From Candidatus Gastranaerophilales bacterium (GTDB lineage Bacteria > Cyanobacteriota > Vampirovibrionia > Gastranaerophilales > Gastranaerophilaceae), in contig CALVBW010000030.1 of the NCBI GenBank assembly GCA_944325945.1, forward strand, positions 1 to 64,000: a stretch of DNA of 64,000 nt, in the 5' to 3' direction. Made by a program: the position numbers and the translations under genes. The notes under the pieces are model-generated. The model did no database searches and was not told the origin of the DNA. It was given only the letters and a program-made list of their open reading frames with translations. Of this stretch, positions 14,502-24,017 are shown piece by piece (within the stretch, counting starts at the first letter, position 1; the number at the start of each line of letters is the position of its first letter).

Positions 14502-15869
14502 ATGTCAATTATTATAATGATACTTTTATTGAGCGTCTTGATACTTGTCCATGAGGCAGGGCATTTTTTGGCTGCAAAAGCTTTTAAAATGAAGGTTGCC
14601 AAATTCGGTTTCGGACTTCCGATAGGTCCTACTTTATGGGAAAAACAGGTGGGTGACGTAAAAGTTCTCGTACACGCATTTTTGCTCGGGGGATACGTTG
14701 CATTTCCCGACGATGACAAAGAATTAGATTTGCCGAAAGATTCTCCCGACAGATTTTTGAACCGCCCGATTTATCAAAGGTTAATTGTAGTTTCCGCAGG
14801 TGTCACCGCAAACGTTATTTGCGCGTTTGTTTTTGTGCTTTTGACGGCATTTTTGTGGGGACACATGCCCTCAGGCAAATATGATGTGTATATTAACCAG
14901 ATTGTAGCTGAAAAAGACCAATCCGTCTGGACATCAGGACTTCAAAAAGGCGACAAAATTATCCGCGTAAACGGTTCCGATATTGACACAAGCTACGGAC
15001 TTCTGGCTTATACACAATTAAGCCAAAAATATGACGGCAAAGTTGATGAAGAATTTGTTGAAGAAAATTACGAAAACCTGAAAAAGCTTAACCCTGCATA
15101 TCGAAAAGATGAAACCATTCCAAAAGACGTCCTTATCAGTCTGCCCCAACAAAAACCGGAAAAAGCCGTTTCTCTTACAAAAAATATGCTTAAAGGTTTT
15201 CAAAAATATGAAGATAAACAACTTTCATTAAATGATGAACAAAAATCTTTGCGGGAAAAAATCACCGGAAAATCATATATAATTTCAGACGGGACATTAA
15301 CATTAAATAACCTTGCATTTGCGCTCTCTGACAGCGTTCGTCCATTAAATATAACCGTTTTAAGAAACGGTAAAGAGATAAATCTTAAACCGATTTATCC
15401 TAATGAAAAAGGTCAAATCGGGGTAATGCTTGATGTGAAGGAAATTCTTATTCCGACAAAAGGAGTCAAATCCGCTGTTGTTACAAGCGGTAAATACCTG
15501 TATGATCAGACCTACATGCTTCTTTATGGATTATACCAGATTGTAAGCGGAAAAATTCCTCTGAAAGACCTCCACGGGATTATTGCAATCACAAAAGTCG
15601 GCGGAGACATAATTGATAATAGCGGATTTTTCTCAGGACTTTTGTTAATCGCAATTATTTCGCTTGACCTTGCAATAGTAAACTTCCTGCCGATTCCGGC
15701 GCTCGACGGAGGGCATGTGATGTTTTTAATAATAGAAAAGCTCCGCGGAAAACCTCTCGACGAGGAAACTATCGACAAAATCGGAACTGCAGGATTTTTA
15801 TTTTTAATTCTGTTAATGGTTTTTGTAATCTTTAACGATATATTTGCACTTGTGACAAAACAGCTTTAG
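14502..15869 (+). CDS. rseP: RIP metalloprotease RseP (site-2 protease)
   Basis: This intramembrane zinc protease cleaves anti-sigma factors or other single-span proteins. The first span carries the zinc-binding HEAGH, and the last spans carry the third ligand in ALDGGH. A PDZ-like region lies at about 135-175 (LQKGDKIIRVNG), and a second, less clear one at about 285-325. An extra hydrophilic stretch of about 100 residues separates them. The length of 455 is normal. GGGGAG precedes the ATG. The 3' end overlaps the convergent YihY gene by 4 bp. Confidence 0.93.
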   Translation: MSIIIMILLLSVLILVHEAGHFLAAKAFKMKVAKFGFGLPIGPTLWEKQVGDVKVLVHAFLLGGYVAFPDDDKELDLPKDSPDRFLNRPIYQRLIVVSAGVTANVICAFVFVLLTAFLWGHMPSGKYDVYINQIVAEKDQSVWTSGLQKGDKIIRVNGSDIDTSYGLLAYTQLSQKYDGKVDEEFVEENYENLKKLNPAYRKDETIPKDVLISLPQQKPEKAVSLTKNMLKGFQKYEDKQLSLNDEQKSLREKITGKSYIISDGTLTLNNLAFALSDSVRPLNITVLRNGKEINLKPIYPNEKGQIGVMLDVKEILIPTKGVKSAVVTSGKYLYDQTYMLLYGLYQIVSGKIPLKDLHGIIAITKVGGDIIDNSGFFSGLLLIAIISLDLAIVNFLPIPALDGGHVMFLIIEKLRGKPLDEETIDKIGTAGFLFLILLMVFVIFNDIFALVTKQL

Positions 15870-16762
15870 GTTCCCGGTTTTTTAAGCTTTGCAAAATCAT
15901 CTCTTATTTCGCCGGCTTTTCTCTCAAGCTGATTATAGACCTGCGAATTTATCTCGCCGCCAATCAAAAGCAATATAGATGTATAATAAAGCCAAACCAT
16001 TAAAACTATAAACGCCCCGATAATCCCGTATACGAGGTTATATGTCCCTAAATTGTTTACATATACGGAAAATCCCCATGACCCCACAAGCCAGAACGTA
16101 CAGAAAAATAAACTCCCCGGCAATGCACTCGCACGCTTGAACGCTTCATTTCCGCGCAAATCAGGCAATATATAATAACTTAAAAACGCCATTAAATACA
16201 ACGCCAGAAACGCAACAGGCCAACGCAGAGTCAAAAGCATTATCGCAATCTGATGCGACATGTGAAAATGTTCTACGGCAAATTTTATAAACACTTTGCC
16301 GAATACAATAAGGTTTATACTCAAAAATAACACAAGCGTGTTTACGATAACCATTATAAAAGACAAAATTCTTGTATAAACAAAATTCCTTGTCTCCTCA
16401 ACTTTATACGCACGGTTTAATCCTTTTAGAACAACTGCGACACCGTTTGTTGATAAAACAATTGTAACAATCACGCCGATAACCGCCATAATATCACCTT
16501 TTTGGAATATCATAACTTCGGACAAAACCGTCAAAATCAAATTCATAGCCTGCTCGGGCATAATATTTGATAATGCAAGCAAAATCGGATCTATATAAGA
16601 TTTATTTCCCATCCAGCCAAACACTGCCATCAAAAACAACATAAACGGAAAAATCCCTATAACCATCATAAAACCCATTTCTGCAGCCATACCGTAGAAA
16701 TCGTTTTTAATAATAGAAATTACTAATCTTTTTACTGCTCTGATAAACGCTTTATTTTTCAC
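15866..16762 (-). CDS. YihY/BrkB family membrane protein
   Basis: This is an integral membrane protein of 298 residues with six or so spans. It has family hallmarks: a GMAAEMGFMMVIGIFPF start of the first span, VVLKGLNRAY, and an SILLLIGGEINSQV end. The family is widespread, once mis-named ribonuclease BN, and its function is unsettled. Its start overlaps the nrnA stop by 4 bp (ATGA type), so the two are co-translated. Confidence 0.9.
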   Translation of the reverse strand: MKNKAFIRAVKRLVISIIKNDFYGMAAEMGFMMVIGIFPFMLFLMAVFGWMGNKSYIDPILLALSNIMPEQAMNLILTVLSEVMIFQKGDIMAVIGVIVTIVLSTNGVAVVLKGLNRAYKVEETRNFVYTRILSFIMVIVNTLVLFLSINLIVFGKVFIKFAVEHFHMSHQIAIMLLTLRWPVAFLALYLMAFLSYYILPDLRGNEAFKRASALPGSLFFCTFWLVGSWGFSVYVNNLGTYNLVYGIIGAFIVLMVWLYYTSILLLIGGEINSQVYNQLERKAGEIRDDFAKLKKPGT

Positions 16763-17724
16763 AGCTCATGTTTCCTAATTTCATGCAGAATTTTTTTAAC
16801 AGCTTCTTCCACGTTACACTTCATTGTGCAGCCGGCAGCAAATTTATGACCGCCGCCTCCGAATAATCCGCAAATTTCTGCAACATCAACCTTTTTACTT
16901 CTCATAGAAATCTTACAACCGCCGTTTTTCATCTCTTTAGCGACAAATGCAACACTTGTTGATGTAATTGCACGGAGTCTTTCAACCAAACCTTCCGCGA
17001 ATTCTTCATCAGTATTGTATTTTTCCATATCTTTTTTATAAACGGTTGTATAAACTATTTTATCATCATCAAGAAACACCGCTTTATCCACACAATAAGC
17101 CTGACAAAGCGCCATGCCTTTTGTGTAGGTTTCATAACAATTTTTAAACATATCATTAGGCAGCACACCGATTTTAATCATTTCAGCGGCATACTCAAGA
17201 CATCTTGCAGTAGTATTGTTAAACCTGAAAGAACCGGTATCAGTTAAAAGTCCAACATACAAACAAGTGGCAATATCCAGATTTATTTTCCAGCCGGATG
17301 TTTTAGCAATTGAATAAACAACTTCTGCTGCAGAGCTTGCATCGCCCTCCACAAAATTCAACTCTCCGTAACCAATATTTGTTTTATGATGATCAATATT
17401 AACGGTATGTTTTGCCTTATCAAAAAGAATTTTGCCGTCGCAAATTCTATCAATTGCAGCGACATCAACATTTATCACAAGATCATATTCACGGGATTTA
17501 TCCAAATCTTCAATATGTTTTACCAGATTAATATTAGGAATAAATTTATACTTCTCAGGCACTTTGGATACAACAAGCATATCACACTTTTTTTTAAAAT
17601 TAAGTTTAATAAGCGAATACATACCACACATAGAACCGAGAGTATCACCGTCAGGATTTATATGGGAGATAATTAATATATTTTTAGAAGACTTTATGAT
17701 ATCATTTAATTGAGTTACTTCCAT
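16759..17724 (-). CDS. nrnA: DHH-DHHA1 phosphoesterase, NrnA type
   Basis: The 321-residue cytosolic phosphodiesterase degrades nanoRNA and pAp. The DHH domain shows SHINPDGDTLGS, NVDVAAIDR and the signature NIDHHKTN. The C-terminal DHHA1 domain ends with GGGGHKFAAGC, the substrate-binding glycine loop. All metal-binding Asp/His motifs are present. It is the first gene of a two-gene unit with the YihY-like gene and is divergent from the dciA-like gene. Confidence 0.93.
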   Translation of the reverse strand: MEVTQLNDIIKSSKNILIISHINPDGDTLGSMCGMYSLIKLNFKKKCDMLVVSKVPEKYKFIPNINLVKHIEDLDKSREYDLVINVDVAAIDRICDGKILFDKAKHTVNIDHHKTNIGYGELNFVEGDASSAAEVVYSIAKTSGWKINLDIATCLYVGLLTDTGSFRFNNTTARCLEYAAEMIKIGVLPNDMFKNCYETYTKGMALCQAYCVDKAVFLDDDKIVYTTVYKKDMEKYNTDEEFAEGLVERLRAITSTSVAFVAKEMKNGGCKISMRSKKVDVAEICGLFGGGGHKFAAGCTMKCNVEEAVKKILHEIRKHEL

Positions 17725-17762
17725 TCTTTAATAATACCATAAAAACCTCAAGGTACAAAATC

Positions 17763-18098
17763 GTGAAGAAAGTATTATATACAAACTTTGTTTCAACCGA
17801 AGAAATAATAGCTGATATGCTTGAAAACAAAGACATAAAAAAAGCTGTAACCAGAAGTAATCTGTATAAATTCTGGTCAAAAGCCGCAGGAGAAAAATTT
17901 GCGAACAAATCAAAACCCTACTCACTACTTCCCGGACACATTATGGTAATAGCCTGCGAAAATGCAATTGTTGCTCAGGAATTAATGCTTAAAAAAACAC
18001 AAATTCTTCTAAAACTTCAACCCTATCTCAAATCTTTGAAAATAAAAGTTCAGGATTTGAAATTTGACCCCAAAAAATGGCAGGTAGAAGAAGATTAA
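17763..18098 (+). CDS. dciA: DciA-like (DUF721) protein, likely helicase loader
   Basis: The 111-residue protein is of the DUF721/DciA family, the ancestral loader that puts DnaB onto DNA in bacteria lacking DnaC/DnaI. The family core is seen in SNLYKFWSKAAGEKFANKSKP, followed by HIMVIACENAIVAQELMLKK. The start is GTG at 17763, with AAGG just upstream. It converges with the ACT gene with a 4-bp overlap. The pairing with dnaB in the same window fits the role, which is known only by family. Confidence 0.8.
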   Translation: MKKVLYTNFVSTEEIIADMLENKDIKKAVTRSNLYKFWSKAAGEKFANKSKPYSLLPGHIMVIACENAIVAQELMLKKTQILLKLQPYLKSLKIKVQDLKFDPKKWQVEED

Positions 18099-18373
18099 AC
18101 ATTATGCATCTTATCAAAAATATCTTTTCTTTGAACCCAAACTTCCATGCCAAGTTCTTCACCGATATGGGTTAAGTTTTCTTTGATTTCTTTAAACGTA
18201 AACTTGGACTTTGAGATATTACCAAGCAGGAACATTACAAAATGTCCCTGCATGATAGTTTGTTTAATATCTTCAATATTTACCTCAAGCATAGCAAGAG
18301 CCGTTGCAACCTTTGCAACGATTCCTACTTTATCAACACCTGAAACTGTAACTATTATCTGTTGATCTGACAT
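18095..18373 (-). CDS. ACT domain regulatory protein (UPF0237 type)
   Basis: The 92 residues form one ACT domain, starting IIVTVSGVDKVGIVAKVATALA with the ligand-loop DKVGI and continuing NIEDIKQTIMQGHFVMFLL. Such proteins bind small ligands, often amino acids, and act allosterically. The adjacent AGCS amino-acid symporter, only 3 bp upstream in the same direction, suggests a joint role in amino-acid supply. Confidence 0.88.
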   Translation of the reverse strand: MSDQQIIVTVSGVDKVGIVAKVATALAMLEVNIEDIKQTIMQGHFVMFLLGNISKSKFTFKEIKENLTHIGEELGMEVWVQRKDIFDKMHNV

Positions 18374-18376
18374 TTT

Positions 18377-19918
18377 TTATGCTTCCGTTGTTACTTCTGC
18401 CTTTTTAAACAATGTGCCGTTTACAAGTTTACCTACATTATGTTTTTTACAATACTCATTAAAATCACGTTTAATTTCAGGTGCCATAATATACAAAGCA
18501 ATAATATTAGGTACACACATTGCAATCATCATAGCATCGGTAATATAAATTACTGACCCTACATTCATGGCAGAACCGATTACAATAAACACACAATATA
18601 TAATATCAAAAGTCAGGTTACGTTTTTTACCTTCACCCACAAGGAAGTTCCATGCTTTTTGACCGTAATATGACCAGGAAATCAATGTTGATAATGCAAA
18701 CATTATAACAACAAGTGACAAAATATACGGGAAGAAAGAAATTACGGATTGAAATGCAGTTGATGCAAGTTCAATACCTGAAATTCCCTGAGCACCCATA
18801 ACAAATGTTCCTGAAAATAATATCGCAAATGATGTCAAAAGACATAAAATACCTGTTAAGAAAGTTTCAATCAACGCTACAAAACCTTGAGAAATAGGCT
18901 CATTAGTCTTAACTGTTGCATAAGCAATGGCAGCAGCACCTGTACCGGCCTCGTTACATTGAACAGAACGTCTTAAACCTATAATTATAGTACCAAACAC
19001 ACCACCTGCAACAGCATGCGGACAAAAAGCTTCTTTTACAATTACCATAAGTCCGTGCGGAATAGCTGCATAATTTGCTAAAATTACAACCAGTGATGCC
19101 CCGATATATAAAAAGCACATTGTCGGAACGAGAATAGTCGTAATCTTAGATATACTTTTAATACCACCAACAACACTCATCCAAACAAGTATTGCAATAA
19201 CAACACCAAACACCCAGGTGTAACCGTGCATAAAACTGTTTACACCACCTGTAATATGAACAAGTTGGTGAGCAGATTGGTTAATTTGAATCATGTTTCC
19301 GCCAGAGATTGCACCACCTATACAAAGTAATGCAAATATAGCAGACAATGGCTGACCTAACCAGCGTAATTTTTTTCTTGTAAGACCGTGTGCAATATAA
19401 TGCATAGGACCGCCGGAAACTGTTCCGTCAAGATTAAATCTTCTGTATTTAACAGCCAGTGTAGCTTCCACAAATTTTATAGACATACCCAAAAGTGCGC
19501 CTATAAAAATCCAGAACGCAGCACCGGGTCCTCCTATTGAAATTGAAATTGCAACACCTGCAATACTTCCGATACCGATTGTTCCGGATAATGCAGTTGC
19601 TAATGCCTGAAATGATGAAACTTCACCATTTGAATCAGAACTTTTGTCAGCCGGTTTTGCAACTGTTTCCACCGCATGTTTTAAACCCCACAAAGATACA
19701 CCTTTAAAATACAATGTGAAAAAGAAGCCTGCAAACAAAATCCAGAATATAATTAAAGGAACATGTGATGATCCTATTGAAATCGGAAAGAATACCACAT
19801 CCGCAATTCTGTCGCAAACCGGTGCAACATATTTGTCCATCATTGCATCAACATTCATAGCATTAGCATATTGAATATTGAATAAAAGTGTAAAAAGTAC
19901 AAGTAAAAATCTCTTCAT
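18377..19918 (-). CDS. Alanine/glycine:cation symporter (AGCS family)
   Basis: The protein has 513 residues and about 11 membrane spans, with a cleavable-looking N-terminal segment. Family motifs are intact: FQALATALSGTIGIGSIAGVA, GGPGAAFWIF, YRRFNLDGTVSGGPMHYI and CNEAGTGAAAIAYA. Members import alanine or glycine with Na+ or H+. It is the first gene of a unit with the ACT gene; GAAAGGAAAC precedes the start. The cation and exact substrate cannot be read from sequence. Confidence 0.93.
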   Translation of the reverse strand: MKRFLLVLFTLLFNIQYANAMNVDAMMDKYVAPVCDRIADVVFFPISIGSSHVPLIIFWILFAGFFFTLYFKGVSLWGLKHAVETVAKPADKSSDSNGEVSSFQALATALSGTIGIGSIAGVAISISIGGPGAAFWIFIGALLGMSIKFVEATLAVKYRRFNLDGTVSGGPMHYIAHGLTRKKLRWLGQPLSAIFALLCIGGAISGGNMIQINQSAHQLVHITGGVNSFMHGYTWVFGVVIAILVWMSVVGGIKSISKITTILVPTMCFLYIGASLVVILANYAAIPHGLMVIVKEAFCPHAVAGGVFGTIIIGLRRSVQCNEAGTGAAAIAYATVKTNEPISQGFVALIETFLTGILCLLTSFAILFSGTFVMGAQGISGIELASTAFQSVISFFPYILSLVVIMFALSTLISWSYYGQKAWNFLVGEGKKRNLTFDIIYCVFIVIGSAMNVGSVIYITDAMMIAMCVPNIIALYIMAPEIKRDFNEYCKKHNVGKLVNGTLFKKAEVTTEA

Positions 19919-20050
19919 AAATGTTTCCTTTCGGGGTTTAACTCACATTTCGGCCAATAAAAAACCAACCTGTTACTATCATAGCAGAAACATTTTTTAT
20001 GCTGAATTTTTTTTGACAAATGTTAAAATATCGTTGCAAAATTTAAAATG

Positions 20051-20865
20051 TCAAAGCCATGGGTAATCATCTTTAATCTGCCAACCGTCAAGATAAATTA
20101 GCTGCCCGCATGTTTGAGAACCGTCATCCTCTGAACACGTATAAAGATAATCTTCTCTGTTATATCCTGATGATGCTGTATTGGAAGCTGTTCCGTATTG
20201 ATGCATTTGAAAAACTTTTTTATTCAAATTAAATATCATATAAAAAACATCTTTACCCAAAGTATTAGGTTTTTGAAAACCATTGATATCCACATCAAAC
20301 AATATATTTGTATATCTTCTCTCCGTACAATTATTATCTTGATCATATTCGTAACAATGAGTTGCTAAACCAATTTTTACAAAAACATTATTTGATAACA
20401 AAACTATATACTTTCTTCCGGTTCCCGTTTTACTATTTGATATAGGAAGATATACTCCGTCATAACCTATAGATCCGGGAAGCACATAACCATAATCTTT
20501 TGCAACTTTTAAATATGGCAAAAAATATTTCTTTGCAAAAGTTGTAATAACATCCTTGGTATTAAAATTTACATCTTCAGTATTTGTACCCCTGATTCCG
20601 GCAACTTCCCAGCTTGTAGTATCACCATGTTCTGACTGTGCCATCGTTAAAGCTTGAGACATTATTGAATAAGTCTGTTTTAATTTCGTAGCTGTCTGTT
20701 TTTTTGTGTAATGACTTATAAGCGTCGGTATTGTCAATGCAGCTACAATACCTATTATTCCAAGAGTAATGAGGACTTCTGCCAGAGTGAATGCCTTAAA
20801 ATCCTTGATATATCTACTTAGAGGAGTCGCCCCCCCCCGCTTCGCAACTTTTTCTGCGTCTTCAT
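20051..20865 (-). CDS. Prepilin-like protein, phase-variable, OFF (9 G)
   Basis: ATG 20865 follows AAGGAG. Nine G (20838-20830) put translation out of frame, stopping at TAA four codons later. With 10 G the frame gives a 25-residue leader of the same length and layout as the ON gene at 9813 (Gly-Gly-Gly-Ala-Thr at 10-14, cleavage after Ala25) and runs through A|FTLAEVLITL to the mature domain. That domain has about 230 residues with NTLGKDVFYMIFN and several cysteines near the end. Without the shift only an internal TTG at 20737 is available, inside the pilin helix. It is transcribed alone between the AGCS and GH57 genes. Confidence 0.85.
20830..20838 (-). repeat. Poly-G tract of 9, frame OFF
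   Basis: Nine G on the coding strand; gain of one G would open the frame. Confidence 0.9.
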
Positions 20866-21017
20866 CAGCTCTTCTCCTTATCTTTGATTTATTATAACAC
20901 TAAATTCCAAAAGTTGCAAATTGTAAACTTCAAAATCCTCTAAACAACTGAATATATGCATACGTTGTATTTTTTATAAAAATAATGCTATAATAACCGT
21001 AGCAGGAAAAAGATTTT

Positions 21018-23252
21018 ATGATGAGCAAAACAAAAAAATTATCTATCGCATTCTACTGGCATATGCACCAGCCTGTTTACCAGCTCACACCGGACGGAGA
21101 TTATTTGATGCCATGGGTCAGACTTCATGCTGTCAAAGATTACCTTGATATGGTAGAGATACTTAGCAAATTCAAAAAGCTTAAATTAAACTTTAATCTT
21201 GTACCGGTACTTTTGGACTGCATAATTGATTACGCTGAAAACGAAATGCACGATATCCACTCACGATTAACAATAACTCCGATTGAAATGCTTTCGGATG
21301 ATGCAAAATTATTTATTATAAATAACTTTTTTGACGCAAACTATCAATCCATGATTCTTCCGTATGAAGAATATAACAGGCTTTACCACAAAATCCAAAC
21401 TAATCCTGACGCAGGCATTGACATATTTTCAGAACAGGAATATTCCAATTTGATGGCATTATTTAATCTTGCCTGGTTTGATCCTGTTTATAAAACAAAA
21501 TATCCTGAATTAAAAAAATTATACAAAAAAGGCAAAGATTACACGCTTGAGGATCGGATTAAAATTATTGAAATTCAGCGTGATATTATGCGGCAGATAA
21601 TTCCGGCATACAAAAAATATCTTGATAAAGGCAGAATTGAAATTACAACAAGCCCATACTATCATCCTATTCTTCCGATATTACTTGAAAACAAAAATAT
21701 TAAAAAGACAACCGAGAATGCCCCGCAAGTATTAAAGACATATCTGGACGGCAAAGTACAGACAAAAATGGCCTTAGACAGAATTGAAAGAATTTTCGGA
21801 AAACGCCCGAGAGGTATATGGCCGTCAGAACAATGCGTAAGCCCCAAAACACTTTACATGCTTACAACTCTCGGTGTAGACTGGACAATTTCAGACGAAG
21901 GCATTTTATCAGACTCAATTAACTTTGAATTTATAAGAGATTTTAAGGGACATCTGGAAGATCCATATCATTTAGTCAAATCTTACGATTATACAGTAAA
22001 AAATAAAGATATAAAAATAATCTTTCGTGACGGAACACTACCAAACCTTATAGGCTTTGAATACCCGAACCATAATCCGATAGCCGCAGCAAATGATTTA
22101 TATGACAGAATAAAAGTCATCCAAAGTAAACTTCTGTCATCGCCTGACAATAACCACCTTCTGACAATTGCAATGGACGGCGAAAATTGCTGGGAAAATT
22201 ATATGGAAGACGGTCTGTCATTCTTAAAAACACTTTATACACTTATTGAGGATGATGACTCTCTTGAAACTGTTCTTATAAGTGAGTATCTGGATAAGGA
22301 AACAGGTCATAAACCACTTGCCAAAATCAGCTCCGGTTCATGGATAAACCGAAACTTTAAACTATGGATAGATGAACCTGTTAAAAATCTCGCGTGGAAT
22401 TATTTAAAACAAGTTCGTGATGATTTTTCAAAATACGTAAAAAAACATCCGCTAAATCCTCATATAAAAGATGCAAGAAAAGAACTTTTTATATGTGAAG
22501 GCAGCGACTGGTTCTGGTGGTATGGGGAACCGAATGATTCGGGACGTGACAATATTTTTGACTACATTTTCCGTGAACACTTAAAGAATATTTATTTATA
22601 TCTGGGATTAGAAGTACCGGCTTATCTTGAAGAACCTTTGACTTCTGCTTTTACAAAACCCTCAAGATATCCCAAATGTGAAATTACTCCGTTAGTTGAC
22701 GGGAATAAAGATGATGATTCATGGCTGAATGCCGGATGTATTGATATACCTGACGGTCCTGTTTTAAGAGAGTCCAAACTATTTGACAGAATTTGCTATG
22801 GCTATGATAAAAATAATTTTTATATAAGATTTTATTTAAACAAATACATAACAGAAGATCCTGAATTAAGACTCCGGACTTATCAAATGTATATTTATAT
22901 GCGCAATTCAAATAAAAAACATTCACTTTCTCCTGTCAGACTTATTAACAAAACAGAAAATGTTCTGCCGCTTTTAAAAGAAAAATTTCATAATGAATTA
23001 CAACTATCAATAAGCGATGCCGAACTAAAACTTGTAAGACTCGCAAAATCTCTGCCCGGAAATATCTGGTCATTACAAAATGATAAAGATATGCAGTATG
23101 CTTTTGCAAATACAATAGATTTCAGAATACCGTTTGACCTGCTTGAAGTGGACTACAATGATACACTGGAATTTATGTTTATAAGTGCACGTCTCGGAGT
23201 AAAAGAATACTGCATTCCCTATGAAATGTTACTAACAGTCCCGAGATTGTAA
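21018..23252 (+). CDS. Glycoside hydrolase family 57 amylase-type enzyme
   Basis: This 744-residue enzyme acts on alpha-glucans (glycogen/starch) by a retaining mechanism. The GH57 barrel begins FYWHMHQPVYQ, has the nucleophile Glu in GIWPSEQCVSP (about 275), and the acid Asp in AMDGENCWENY (about 386). After it, at about 550-744, there is a beta-rich domain (LVDGNKDDDSWLNA) like the C-terminal glucodextranase-type domain attached to many GH57 proteins. There is no signal peptide, so it is cytosolic and probably serves glycogen turnover. GCAGGAA lies upstream of the tandem ATG ATG start. Confidence 0.92.
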   Translation: MMSKTKKLSIAFYWHMHQPVYQLTPDGDYLMPWVRLHAVKDYLDMVEILSKFKKLKLNFNLVPVLLDCIIDYAENEMHDIHSRLTITPIEMLSDDAKLFIINNFFDANYQSMILPYEEYNRLYHKIQTNPDAGIDIFSEQEYSNLMALFNLAWFDPVYKTKYPELKKLYKKGKDYTLEDRIKIIEIQRDIMRQIIPAYKKYLDKGRIEITTSPYYHPILPILLENKNIKKTTENAPQVLKTYLDGKVQTKMALDRIERIFGKRPRGIWPSEQCVSPKTLYMLTTLGVDWTISDEGILSDSINFEFIRDFKGHLEDPYHLVKSYDYTVKNKDIKIIFRDGTLPNLIGFEYPNHNPIAAANDLYDRIKVIQSKLLSSPDNNHLLTIAMDGENCWENYMEDGLSFLKTLYTLIEDDDSLETVLISEYLDKETGHKPLAKISSGSWINRNFKLWIDEPVKNLAWNYLKQVRDDFSKYVKKHPLNPHIKDARKELFICEGSDWFWWYGEPNDSGRDNIFDYIFREHLKNIYLYLGLEVPAYLEEPLTSAFTKPSRYPKCEITPLVDGNKDDDSWLNAGCIDIPDGPVLRESKLFDRICYGYDKNNFYIRFYLNKYITEDPELRLRTYQMYIYMRNSNKKHSLSPVRLINKTENVLPLLKEKFHNELQLSISDAELKLVRLAKSLPGNIWSLQNDKDMQYAFANTIDFRIPFDLLEVDYNDTLEFMFISARLGVKEYCIPYEMLLTVPRL

Positions 23253-23329
23253 AATCATGTAAACTTTTCATATATTTTATCAAAGTTTTTACAATTTTTT
23301 ACGTTAAATATTACAAACGGAGATAAGAA

Positions 23330-23509
23330 ATGGTCAAATTTAGAGACAATATACCAAACGGCTTACCAAAACTTCCTGATAATTACTGGGAGCTCCAAAA
23401 TAACGAAAAAACTGAAAAACTTCCGCCTCACATATTTGACAATGCCGTAAAATCAAGCCTTGCCGATATTACAAACGAAATTTCAATATTCAAAAAAAGA
23501 GAACAGTAA
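23330..23509 (+). CDS. Small protein of unknown function (59 aa)
   Basis: The ATG at 23330 lies behind ACGGAGATAA and opens 59 codons, ending at TAA 23507-23509. The protein starts MVKFRDNIPNGLPKLPDNYW and ends with a charged helix. It is soluble, with no cysteines. A terminator lies at its end, so it is expressed alone or with the GH57 gene. Codon use matches its neighbours, supporting a real gene. No family is recognised. Confidence 0.65.
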   Translation: MVKFRDNIPNGLPKLPDNYWELQNNEKTEKLPPHIFDNAVKSSLADITNEISIFKKREQ

Positions 23510-23522
23510 AAGTTCTCTTTTT
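23492..23522. terminator. Bidirectional terminator
   Basis: AAAGAGAAC pairs with GTTCTCTTT around an AGTAAAA loop, flanked by A and T runs. It serves the small gene at 23330 and the convergent dut. Confidence 0.8.
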
Positions 23523-23958
23523 ATTTTCCTGTAGAACCGAATCCGCCGGCGCCTCTTGTTGTTTCGGTTAATTCCGTCACGACTTCAATTTTTGCCTGTT
23601 CAACACGTGCAATAATCATCTGCGCTATTCTTTCTTCCGGCTGAATTGTATAAGTTTCATTGGACAAATTTACAACAGGCACGCAAACTTCGCCTCTGTA
23701 ATCTTCATCAATTGTTCCTACACAATTAATAAGAGTTATCCCGTGTTTTATTGAAAGTCCCGAACGCGGTCTGACTTGCGCTTCGTAACCATGTTCCAAT
23801 TCGATTTTTAAACCTGTCGGAATAAGCGCTCTTTCAAGCGGCTTTAACGTAACAGGTTCTTCTATTGCCGCACACAAATCCATTCCCGCAGCACCTTCCG
23901 TTTGATACTTAGGAACACTCTTATTATGCGGTAACCTCTCTATTTTTAATACGGTCAT
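23521..23958 (-). CDS. dut: dUTP diphosphatase
   Basis: This trimeric dUTPase makes dUMP and keeps uracil out of DNA. All five motifs are present: [39 protein letters not shown] and the C-terminal glycine-rich [10 protein letters not shown]. The length of 145 residues is standard. It is transcribed leftwards after alaS, with a gap of about 60 bp. Confidence 0.97.
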   Translation of the reverse strand: MTVLKIERLPHNKSVPKYQTEGAAGMDLCAAIEEPVTLKPLERALIPTGLKIELEHGYEAQVRPRSGLSIKHGITLINCVGTIDEDYRGEVCVPVVNLSNETYTIQPEERIAQMIIARVEQAKIEVVTELTETTRGAGGFGSTGK

Positions 23959-24017
23959 TTCTTATTCCTTTACAATTTTAATACAGGCATTACGAGCAAA
24001 CACAACGCAATTATCAT